Under the pieces are notes generated by a model. The model saw only the letters and a program-made list of their open reading frames with translations, made no database searches and had not been told where the DNA came from. A stretch of DNA of 15,670 bases, taken from positions 1-15,670 of the forward strand of contig DSBZ01000115.1 of assembly GCA_011057175.1 (NCBI GenBank), read 5' to 3'. Source of the stretch: Candidatus Acetothermia bacterium (GTDB taxonomy: Bacteria > Bipolaricaulota > Bipolaricaulia > Bipolaricaulales > Bipolaricaulaceae). The stretch's first letter is position 1; every line of letters begins with the position of its first letter. The position numbers were made by a program, and so were the translations under genes. Of the stretch, positions 6,969 through 13,653 are shown piece after piece.

Positions 6969-7991
6969 TCACCCTCCCCGGGCCACTTCCTCCAGGCGCA
7001 CCGGGCGGTGTTCCTGCAGGGAACGCTTGGCGGCGTAGGCCATGACCACCGGGATCTTCCCGTCCTCACCCGTAACCGGCGGCTCCTTGTCCTCGAGGAC
7101 GGCGGCGGTGAACGCCCGGGCTTCCCGAACGAAGGATTCCGTGTACCGGTCCATGAAGAAGTGGAAGATCCGCGTCGCGTGGTCCCCTTGGGCATCACTC
7201 TGCACGGCCGTATCCAGCCGGGGGTTGTCCACGCGGATCATCCCCCGCTCCCCGAACACCTCCACCCGTTGGTCGTACCCGTACACGGCCCGGCGGGAGT
7301 TGTCGATGACCCCGATCGCGCCGGACGCGAACCGGAGCGTGACGGCCGTCGTGTCCACGTCCCCGAGCTCGCCGATCTGCTTGTCCACGAGCACGGATCC
7401 CAGGGCGTAGACCTCGATCACCTCGTCGCCCACCATGAACCGGGCCATGTCGAAGTCGTGGATGGTCATGTCCAAAAAGATCCCGCCCGAGGTTCTCACG
7501 TACTCAGGGGGTGGGGGTTCAGGGTCGCGGCTGGTGATGCGCAGGATGTGGGGCCGGCCGATCGCCCCTTGGGCCACAAGCTCCCTCGCCCGGGCGAAGC
7601 TCGGGTCGAAGCGGCGGTTGAACCCGACTTGAAGCCTGACTCCGGCCCGCTTCACCGTGGCCAGAGCACGGTCGATCGCCCCGAGGTCCAGGGCGATCGG
7701 CTTCTCGCAGAAGATGTGCTTCCCGGCCTTGGCCGCGGCCTCGATCAAGGGGGCGTGGGTGTCGGTGCTCGTGCAGATGAACACCGCGTCCACCGTGCGG
7801 TCATCCAGGATCGGCTGGGGATCCCCGTAAGCCTGGGGAATGCCCAGTTCGGCCGCGCACCTTTCGGCGGCCTCCCGCCGTAGGTCGGCGATGGCCACCA
7901 CCTCCGCCTCGGGTACGCGACGGATCAGATTCTCCGCGTGGACTTTCCCGATCCGTCCGGCACCGAGGATCCCGATCTTGACCTGTGCCAT
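6969..7991 (-). CDS. iolG: Inositol 2-dehydrogenase, Gfo/Idh/MocA family (IolG-like)
   Basis: 340 residues, normal for the family. NAD-dependent oxidation of myo-inositol (or a stereoisomer) to scyllo-inosose in the cytoplasm is the expected reaction. Rossmann motif GAGRIG (10-15), EKP (96-98, with Lys97 in the active site) and DMTIHDFDM (174-182; Asp174 and His178) match the family's lysine and Asp/His catalytic residues. The TIHDFDMARFM stretch is typical of IolG-type dehydrogenases. The ATG at 7991 has an excellent ribosome site (AAGGAGG) and lies 11 bp after the stop of the iolI-like gene. Family members act on many sugars, so inositol specificity rests on the adjacent iolI, iolM, iolN and iolO homologues. 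Confidence 0.88.
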   Translation of the reverse strand: MAQVKIGILGAGRIGKVHAENLIRRVPEAEVVAIADLRREAAERCAAELGIPQAYGDPQPILDDRTVDAVFICTSTDTHAPLIEAAAKAGKHIFCEKPIALDLGAIDRALATVKRAGVRLQVGFNRRFDPSFARARELVAQGAIGRPHILRITSRDPEPPPPEYVRTSGGIFLDMTIHDFDMARFMVGDEVIEVYALGSVLVDKQIGELGDVDTTAVTLRFASGAIGVIDNSRRAVYGYDQRVEVFGERGMIRVDNPRLDTAVQSDAQGDHATRIFHFFMDRYTESFVREARAFTAAVLEDKEPPVTGEDGKIPVVMAYAAKRSLQEHRPVRLEEVARGG

Positions 7992-8002
7992 GGTTGCCTC
8001 CT

Positions 8003-8806
8003 TCAGAGTTGCCAACCCGCTTGGGCGAGGACCTCCCGCGCCCGGCGGTGCGCGTCGCGGGCCACCGCGTACGGGTCCTGTTCCCCGTATTTGGGGTGGA
8101 ACACCTCCACCGACACCGGCCCCCGATAGCCGGTGCGATGGATCGCAGTCAGGATGTCCACGAGCGGGAGCCCGCCTTCACCGGGGAGCACCCGGTCCTC
8201 GTCGCGGAGCTCTTCCAGTCCCTTCCCGGCGGTGATGGCGTCCGAGAGGTGGACGAGCCCGATCGCGGATGAGGGCAGGCGGGCGATCTCGTCGGGCCGG
8301 GTCCGGCTTAGCGCCAGGTGGAACGTGTCGAGCACGAGGGGGAACCTGGCCGCCCGGGCGAGGTCGTAGGCCTGATCTAGCGAGGGGAAGGCGAACGTGG
8401 GGAACCCGATCAGCTCGTAGAGCGGCTCCACGCCGTGGTGGAGGGCCGCGGCACCCAACCAACGCAGCTCGGCCAAGGCATCCGACGGGCTCGAACCCGC
8501 CCCGGGGACGAGGATCGCCTGGGGCACCCGGAACCGGGCGGCGAGGGCGAAGATCTCCCTCGCCCTGGGGCCAAGCTCGCTTCGGGGGCTCGTGAAAACG
8601 CCCTCGACCGCGTTCAACGGGAGCCAAGCGAGTCCGCGCGACAGGGATTCCAGGACCTGTGGTGTCCTCCCTGCGGCCTCAGCCGAGACGAGGAGCGGCA
8701 CCCGTGGTTCGAACGCAGTGAACCCCGCGTCTCGAGCGGCACGGATCGCCTCCTCCGCCCTCGCGCAGGGAACCGTGGCCCCATTCAGCCCGAGGGGGAT
8801 CGACAT
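8003..8806 (-). CDS. iolI: Inosose isomerase-like TIM barrel (IolI-like)
   Basis: 267 residues; xylose-isomerase-like TIM barrel. It resembles Bacillus subtilis IolI (2-keto-myo-inositol isomerase, which interconverts scyllo-inosose and 1-keto-D-chiro-inositol): PLNAVEGVF (63-71), GFP-F-F-SLDQAY (134-147), LVLDTFH (157-163), DEDRVLPGEGGLPL (202-215) and SVEVFHPKY (232-240). Likely metal ligands are Glu131, Asp160, His186 and Glu234, in the same order as in IolI. The ATG at 8806 follows GGGAAAGGAG and lies 22 bp inside the end of the upstream HAD gene, suggesting coupled translation. If the IolI role is right, it brings D-chiro-inositol-derived inosose into the pathway. Other epimerases of this fold, or an IolE-like dehydratase, are less likely because the DEDRV-PG block fits IolI best. 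Confidence 0.8.
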   Translation of the reverse strand: MSIPLGLNGATVPCARAEEAIRAARDAGFTAFEPRVPLLVSAEAAGRTPQVLESLSRGLAWLPLNAVEGVFTSPRSELGPRAREIFALAARFRVPQAILVPGAGSSPSDALAELRWLGAAALHHGVEPLYELIGFPTFAFPSLDQAYDLARAARFPLVLDTFHLALSRTRPDEIARLPSSAIGLVHLSDAITAGKGLEELRDEDRVLPGEGGLPLVDILTAIHRTGYRGPVSVEVFHPKYGEQDPYAVARDAHRRAREVLAQAGWQL

Positions 8807-9606
8807 CGGACTCCTTTCCCTTCCCTCGCCAGGCCGAGGGCATCGCGGATCTCCTCGACGCGCCCGACAACCAGGTCCGCTCTCTCCCGCAGAGTGGCCG
8901 GGCCGTGGGCCATCGCTACCCCGAGGCCGGCCCGCTCGATCATCGAAAGATCGCTCATTTGGTCCCCGACGGCCACCACATCCTGGAGACGGATCCCCAG
9001 GTGCGCGCAGAGCCAGGCCAAACCCTCCCCCTTGGACACGCCCGGGGGCAGGACCTCCACGTACTCTCGCTCCGAACGGACCACCGTGAGCTCGGGGAGC
9101 GTCTCGCGGAGGGCGTCTTCCGCGGTCGCGAGGATCTCCGGTTCGCCGATCGCGAGGAGCTTGAGCGGCGAGCGGGCTAGGATCCCGGTTAGCGCTACCT
9201 CCTTCACGGGCAGGTTCTCCTTGTCCAGGAACCTCTGGATCGGGGCGGTGACCCGGGCTACGTACACCGTGGGATCTCCGGCCGTGAGGTAGACCTGCAC
9301 GTGGACCGGCAACGACTCCAACATCGCGAGGGCGCGGCGGGCCAACTCGGGCGGGATTGTCCTCTCTAGGACAGGTTTTCCTGCTGACGGATCCCACACC
9401 ACCGCCCCGTGGTAAAGGACCACCGGGCACGTGATCTCGATCTCCCGGATGTAGCGCTGGGCCGAGGCGAGCGAGCGCCCGGTGACGAGGGTGATCTTGG
9501 CTTGGCCCCGGGCCGCGGTGAGGAACTCCTTCGTCCCCGGAGGGATCGTCCCGTCCTGGGCGAGAAGGGTCCCATCGAGGTCAAACGCGAACAGCCGGTA
9601 GAGCAC
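8785..9606 (-). CDS. Cof-type HAD (IIB) sugar-phosphate phosphatase
   Basis: 273 residues, the standard size of Cof/YidA-type phosphatases. HAD motifs in order: DLDGT (9-13; Asp9 nucleophile, Asp11 acid/base), VTGRS (41-45; Thr42), Lys192 (SKGEGL) and GDQMSD (214-219) with metal-binding Asp215 and Asp219. The roughly 100-residue segment between motifs II and III is the C2B cap. It starts at GTG (9606-9604), one base after the stop of the ATPase gene and preceded by GAGGGA; a longer open frame into the ATPase gene is only overlap. It ends 22 bp inside the iolI-like gene. Lying between a sugar-phosphate-type importer and inositol enzymes, it is a good candidate for removing phosphate from the imported compound, for example an inositol monophosphate. 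That substrate is inference; the family is promiscuous. Confidence 0.88.
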   Translation of the reverse strand: MLYRLFAFDLDGTLLAQDGTIPPGTKEFLTAARGQAKITLVTGRSLASAQRYIREIEITCPVVLYHGAVVWDPSAGKPVLERTIPPELARRALAMLESLPVHVQVYLTAGDPTVYVARVTAPIQRFLDKENLPVKEVALTGILARSPLKLLAIGEPEILATAEDALRETLPELTVVRSEREYVEVLPPGVSKGEGLAWLCAHLGIRLQDVVAVGDQMSDLSMIERAGLGVAMAHGPATLRERADLVVGRVEEIRDALGLAREGKGVRCRSPSG

Positions 9607-9607
9607 G

Positions 9608-10690
9608 CTATCCCTCGTGCAGAAGGTGGATGCTCTTCCGGTGAAGCCGGACCCCGACCGGCGTGCCCGGCGTGACGAATCCCCGTTCCTGGGGGCTGAG
9701 GACCTCGACGTTGAACGGTTCTCCTCCCTCCAGTTCCACGCGGTACGTGCCGAGCGCCCCAGTGTAGTGGGCGAACACCACCGTTCCCTGAAGGTCGCCG
9801 GCTTCGGGAGCAACGAGGTCCGCCGCTTCCGGGCGCACCACCGCTCTCACGGGATCGCCCACGGCGAACCCCGCCAGGGCGGGTGCGGAGACACGCTTGC
9901 CATTGGATAGCTCGACCTCGAGCTCGTGCCTTTCAGCTCGGACCACGCGTGCCTGGAGGAAGTTCGCCCGGCCGATGAAGTCGGCGACAAACCCGTTCGC
10001 AGGCTCTGCATAGATCTCGTAGGGCGATCCCACTTGCTGAACCAACCCGCGGGACATGATCACGATGCGATCAGAGATCGCCATCGCCTCCGCTTGGTCA
10101 TGTGTAACGTAGAGGCTCGTGATGTCGAGTTCCTTCTGAAGCCGGCGGATCTGCTCCCGGGTCTCGACGCGGAGTTTGGCGTCGAGGTTGGAGAGCGGCT
10201 CGTCGAGCAGGAGGACCCGCGGCTCGATGACGAGCGCCCGGGACAGGGCAACTCGTTGTTGCTGCCCGCCCGAGAGCTTGCTCGGTGGGCGGTGTTCAAG
10301 GCCGGACAGGCCGACAAGCTCCAGGGCCCGCCTCACCCGGTCGCGGACCTCCCGCCGGCGAACCCGCCGAACCTTGAGGCCGAACGCGACGTTCTCGAAC
10401 ACGGTCATGTGGGGGAAGAGCCCATAGGACTGGAACACCGTGGCCGTGTTCCGGCGCTGAGGGGGAAGGCGGGTGATTTCCTGCCCCCCGAGGAAGATAC
10501 GGCCCCCGGTGGGGTCCTCGAACCCGCCCACCATGCGCAGGGTCGTCGTCTTCCCGCAGCCCGACGGCCCGAGCAGGGTGAGGAGCTCGCCCTTGGCCAC
10601 GGACAGGTCAAGGCTGTCCACCGCCACCAGGGATTCCCGGCGGCCGCGGAAGACCTTCGTCAACTTGTCCAAGACGAGTTCAGCGCCCAT
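9608..10690 (-). CDS. ABC importer ATPase (AfuC/PotA-like, with TOBE domain)
   Basis: 360 residues. Cytoplasmic ATPase that powers the import complex with the permease and binding protein encoded just upstream. Walker A GPSGCGKTT (41-49), Q-loop Gln87, signature LSGGQ (139-143), Walker B VLLLDEP (159-165) and H-loop His197. The C-terminal part after about 240 has the beta-rich character of a TOBE regulatory domain, as in ATPases of the iron/spermidine/sugar-phosphate importers. The ATG at 10690 overlaps the end of the permease gene by 11 bp. The sequence class (AfuC/FbpC/PotA) does not reveal the substrate by itself. Confidence 0.93.
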   Translation of the reverse strand: MGAELVLDKLTKVFRGRRESLVAVDSLDLSVAKGELLTLLGPSGCGKTTTLRMVGGFEDPTGGRIFLGGQEITRLPPQRRNTATVFQSYGLFPHMTVFENVAFGLKVRRVRRREVRDRVRRALELVGLSGLEHRPPSKLSGGQQQRVALSRALVIEPRVLLLDEPLSNLDAKLRVETREQIRRLQKELDITSLYVTHDQAEAMAISDRIVIMSRGLVQQVGSPYEIYAEPANGFVADFIGRANFLQARVVRAERHELEVELSNGKRVSAPALAGFAVGDPVRAVVRPEAADLVAPEAGDLQGTVVFAHYTGALGTYRVELEGGEPFNVEVLSPQERGFVTPGTPVGVRLHRKSIHLLHEG

Positions 10691-12347
10691 GACGTCCCCT
10701 TCCCAACAACGTCCGTCCCACGAGCTGGTCCAAGAGGAGGATCACCCCGAGCACGACGAGGATGATGAGCACCCCGTATGCTGCTGCCTGTGCCAGGTCC
10801 GCGTTGTCCACCTCGTGGAGGAGGGCCACCGTGATCAGCTGCCAGCGGGCGGACACGACCATGATCACCGCGGAGATCGAGGTCACGCAAGCGGAGAACA
10901 TATAGGCCATCCCGGCCACGACTGCTGGGGCGACGAGGGGGAGCGTGACCCGAGTGAACGTGCGGAAGAACCCCGCCCCGAGATCGGAGGCGGCCTCGTC
11001 AATGGTTGGGTCCACCTGGCCGAGCATCGCGATCCCTTCCCTAATCCCGACCGGCATCCGTTGGAACACGAACACGAGCACGATGATCGCCGCCGTGCCG
11101 GTGAGCTGGATCGGGGGAGTGTTGAAAGCGAGGACGTACCCGATCCCCACGATGATCCCCGGCACGGCGAAGTTGAGCATCGATAGGAGGTCCATCGCTA
11201 CCCGGCCGGGGAACCTCTTCCGTGACACGAGGTAGGCGATGAGCACCCCGAGGATCCCCCCGATCGGCGTGGCGACCCCGGCCAGCTTCAGCGTGTTCAC
11301 GAGGGAGGTCGCCCCGGTGCTGAACACGTACCGGAAGTTGTCGAGGGTCAGGGTGTGGTCCACCCCCCAGAGCGTGGTGAACGAACCGTAGAGGACCATG
11401 CCGTAGAAGAGAAGGATGATCCCAGCAAGGAGGCACACCACGCCGAACAGGGGCCACTTCACCCACGGCTCCGTGCTGCGGAGGCCCGCGGTGGAAGGGC
11501 GGCCGGTCACGGTGACGAACGAGCGGCGGGTCACCCAGTATCGTTGGAAAATGAACGCGAGCAGGGTCGGAACGAGGAGGATGATACATAGCGTGGCGCC
11601 CAAGGGCAGGTTGTACATCCCGGTGATCGCGAGGTACGCCTGGACGGTGAGCACGGGGAAGCGGCCTTGTATCACGATCGGGTTCCCGAAGTCCTCCAGT
11701 GAGCGGATGAACACAAGGAGGAGCGCTGCGGCGAGGCCGGGCGTAGCGAGGGGGAGCGTCACCCGGAAGAAGGTGCGCAGCTTCGACGCCCCGAGGTCGA
11801 GGGCCGACTCCTCCAGGGCCGGATCGATCCCGGAAAGCACTCCCTCCAGCGTCATGAAAGCCAGGGGGAAGTAGGCGAGCGTTTCGGTCAGGACGAGCCC
11901 CGGGAGACCATAGATGTTCCACGAGATCCCCCAATGCGTCTCTACAAACCGGGTGATGACCCCGTTCCGCCCGAGGAGGAGGATCGCCGACAGCGCGAGG
12001 AGGAATGGGGGAGAGATGATGGGGAGCGTCGCGATCCAGCGGAACATGGTCTTGCCCGGGATGTCGGTCCGCGCCACCGCGTAGGCGAAGATGAACCCCA
12101 CAATTGCTCCGGCCAGAGCCACCAGTGCTCCGACGGTGAGGCTGTTGAGGAAGGGGCGGAGGAGGTAGGGGCGACCTTCCAGGAAGTACCGGAAATAGGT
12201 GGGATCGAACGAGCCGCGGGGGAAGAGGCTTGTCTGAAGCACCTTGACGAGGGGGAAGCCGATGAACAGGCCTAGCAGGGCGAATACGACGACGATCACC
12301 GCAAGGAGCACCGGGTCGTGGATCAGCCGTCGCAGCTTGTTACCCAT
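10680..12347 (-). CDS. ABC importer permease, fused double domain (AfuB/FbpB-like)
   Basis: 555 residues with about 12 predicted membrane helices. Two binding-protein-dependent permease domains lie in one chain, as in FbpB and AfuB. Each has an ATPase-contact (EAA-type) loop: about 179-200 (EESALDLGASKLRTFFRVTL) and about 450-470 (DEAASDLGAGFFRTFTRVTL). The duplicated halves join near residue 285. The start taken is the ATG at 12347 (MGNKLRR), just before the first helix; it has no good Shine-Dalgarno and lies directly downstream of a strong hairpin. A GTG 39 bases upstream falls inside that hairpin and is less likely. The 60 bp gap to the binding-protein gene and the 11 bp overlap with the ATPase gene place it in one importer. 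Confidence 0.92.
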   Translation of the reverse strand: MGNKLRRLIHDPVLLAVIVVVFALLGLFIGFPLVKVLQTSLFPRGSFDPTYFRYFLEGRPYLLRPFLNSLTVGALVALAGAIVGFIFAYAVARTDIPGKTMFRWIATLPIISPPFLLALSAILLLGRNGVITRFVETHWGISWNIYGLPGLVLTETLAYFPLAFMTLEGVLSGIDPALEESALDLGASKLRTFFRVTLPLATPGLAAALLLVFIRSLEDFGNPIVIQGRFPVLTVQAYLAITGMYNLPLGATLCIILLVPTLLAFIFQRYWVTRRSFVTVTGRPSTAGLRSTEPWVKWPLFGVVCLLAGIILLFYGMVLYGSFTTLWGVDHTLTLDNFRYVFSTGATSLVNTLKLAGVATPIGGILGVLIAYLVSRKRFPGRVAMDLLSMLNFAVPGIIVGIGYVLAFNTPPIQLTGTAAIIVLVFVFQRMPVGIREGIAMLGQVDPTIDEAASDLGAGFFRTFTRVTLPLVAPAVVAGMAYMFSACVTSISAVIMVVSARWQLITVALLHEVDNADLAQAAAYGVLIILVVLGVILLLDQLVGRTLLGRGRHGR

Positions 12348-12360
12348 GGTGAGGTTGCAG

Positions 12361-12394
12361 GAAGAGGGGTGAGGCGTGCGCCTCACCCCTCTTC
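12361..12394. repeat. 15-bp stem hairpin between binding-protein and permease genes
   Basis: GAAGAGGGGTGAGGC, four bases, then its exact complement form a 15 bp perfect stem that begins 13 bp after the binding-protein stop. No T tract follows on the coding strand, so it is not a standard intrinsic terminator. In many ABC operons such a hairpin protects the upstream mRNA and raises binding-protein output over permease; that role is inferred here. Confidence 0.8.
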
Positions 12395-12407
12395 TGTTCG
12401 GTTCGCC

Positions 12408-13403
12408 CTAGAATCCGGTCAGCATCTGCCACTCGGCGATGAGCCGATCGCGGTTCTGTGCTGCCCACAGCGCGTCGTAGGCCACGAGCTCGACCTGATC
12501 AGCGGTGATCAACCCGGGGGCGAGCTCTGCCTCCGGGTTCAGCGGAACGCGGTGCCACCGCTGGAACAATGATTGGGCCTCAGCGGAGAGCATCCAGTCG
12601 TAGAAGATCTTCGCCAGTTCGGGTTCCGGCCCACCCTTGATGAGGGCCATCGCGCCGATCTCGTACCCGGTGCCCTCCTTGGGGAAGGACAGGGCGACCG
12701 GATACCCCTTGGCGATCCCCTTGGCGGTTACGTCGTGGGAGAACGCGATCCCCACCGCGACCTCTCCCAGGCCGACTTCGGTCACAGGAGCGGAGCCGGC
12801 CTTCGTGTAGTGGGAGACCACCTTCGAGACCTGGCGCTCGAACTCAAGGCCTTCCTTCTCCCCAAGGAGGAACACGAGCGTGGCCAACCGCGTATAGCCT
12901 GTCCCCGAGGTGTACGGGAAGGCCATCGAGATCTTGCCGGCGAACTCCTGCTTGAGGAGGTCATACCACGATGTCGGTGGCTGCAGGCCGTGTGCAGCGA
13001 GGAACTCCGTGTTCGAGGCGAAGGCGATGAAGCCGGTGTAGATCCCCACCCAGTACCCATCAGGGTCCTTGAAGTGGCTGGGGAGGAACTGCCAGGCGAG
13101 GGACTCGGTGTACGGAGTGAGGAGCCCGTCTGCCTTGGCCAGGATGAACGTATCGCTTGGGCCGGCGAGCCAGATGCTCGCCTGAGGGCGCCCTGCCTCA
13201 GCTCGGAGCCGGGCGAGGAGCTCCCCTGCCGAAAGACGGACGAATTCCACTCTGATGTCCGGGTACTTCTGCTGGAATGCCTCGATGTAGATCCTCGCCT
13301 CGTCCACATCGAACGCCGTGTACATGTGGAGGACTTGCTGCCCAACGGTAGCCGTCGCCAAGCTCAACATCAACGCTCCGACCACTAGACACTTCACCCG
13401 CAT
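12408..13403 (-). CDS. Periplasmic binding protein of AfuA/FbpA type (sugar phosphate or Fe)
   Basis: 331 residues with a signal peptide: MRVK, a hydrophobic core at about 5-19 and probable cleavage near residue 21. There is no lipobox cysteine at the end of the core; the only early Cys, at position 5, precedes it. The mature protein is a two-lobed periplasmic binding protein of the group 1 ferric/2-aminoethylphosphonate/AfuA class. Blocks LSAGELLARLRAE (57-69), SGTGYT (166-171), FSHDVTAKGI (221-230) and PKEGTGYEIGA (241-251) resemble AfuA. As I recall, AfuA binds hexose phosphates using a His-Asp pair and a Glu; His223-Asp224 and Glu248 fall in the matching places, and SGTGYT could hold a phosphate. 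I do not see the tyrosine pair typical of ferric-binding FbpA. The ATG at 13403 follows GGGAGGTG. First gene of the operon, 130 nt after the predicted transcript start. Confidence 0.88.
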   Translation of the reverse strand: MRVKCLVVGALMLSLATATVGQQVLHMYTAFDVDEARIYIEAFQQKYPDIRVEFVRLSAGELLARLRAEAGRPQASIWLAGPSDTFILAKADGLLTPYTESLAWQFLPSHFKDPDGYWVGIYTGFIAFASNTEFLAAHGLQPPTSWYDLLKQEFAGKISMAFPYTSGTGYTRLATLVFLLGEKEGLEFERQVSKVVSHYTKAGSAPVTEVGLGEVAVGIAFSHDVTAKGIAKGYPVALSFPKEGTGYEIGAMALIKGGPEPELAKIFYDWMLSAEAQSLFQRWHRVPLNPEAELAPGLITADQVELVAYDALWAAQNRDRLIAEWQMLTGF

Positions 13404-13421
13404 CTTCACACCTCCCTGAAG
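13404..13421 (-). promoter_or_regulatory. Small hairpin holding the ribosome site of the first operon gene
   Basis: On the coding strand CTTCA, GGGAGGTG, TGAAG directly precedes the ATG: a 5 bp stem presents the Shine-Dalgarno in an 8-base loop. It is short and may be chance, but it could tune initiation of the binding protein. Confidence 0.4.
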
Positions 13422-13521
13422 GTGCAACCCGCATCCATCACTGGCTGTGGTTAAGCTCCTCTTGTCCCCGTCCTCACCCCCTTTTGTGGTGTGGAAGGTC
13501 GGATGCCCTCCAGCACGCGTG

Positions 13522-13533
13522 AAAACGTTTGTA
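13522..13533 (-). promoter_or_regulatory. LacI-like operator at the main operon promoter
   Basis: The coding strand reads TACAAACGTTTT, with AAACGTTT (13523-13530) as a perfect CG-centred palindrome. It begins 8 bp below the -10 box, so a bound repressor would cover the transcription start. The 11-mer TACAAACGTTT recurs before iolM at the same distance from a -10-like hexamer. The CG centre suggests a LacI/GalR-family regulator; its gene is not in this window. Confidence 0.72.
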
Positions 13534-13541
13534 CAGAACGC

Positions 13542-13570
13542 AGCATACCATGCCGATCGCCCGCTGTCAA
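13542..13570 (-). promoter_or_regulatory. Sigma-70 promoter of the inositol operon
   Basis: On the minus strand TTGACA (13570-13565, consensus) and TATGCT (13547-13542) are separated by exactly 17 bp. The predicted start is near 13535, giving a leader of about 130 nt before the binding-protein ATG. The -35 hexamer lies only 11 bp from the first recognisable inverted-repeat base of the insertion sequence, so the insertion may have supplied or replaced sequence upstream of -35. Confidence 0.8.
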
Positions 13571-13581
13571 GAGGTCGGGTG

Positions 13582-13638
13582 GCCTCAGTGAAAGTGTTAC
13601 CGGGCGGGGTGCCGGCTCCTCAGAATTCGGGTTACCGG
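13582..13638 (+). repeat. Left end of the insertion sequence, bipartite
   Basis: Outer block GCCTCAGTGAAAGTGTTACCG (13582-13602) and inner GTTACCGG (13631-13638). The two GTTACCG copies start 35 bp apart, consistent with two transposase-binding sites. Confidence 0.72.
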
Positions 13639-13653
13639 AAGAAGGAGGGACCG

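Noticed and set aside
12361..12394. Intrinsic terminator after the binding-protein gene
   Set aside because: The stem is strong but no T run follows on the coding strand, and the permease of the same importer comes next.
13404..13535. Riboswitch in the 130 nt operon leader
   Set aside because: Apart from a 5 bp stem around the ribosome site I see no conserved aptamer-like core or terminator/antiterminator pair.
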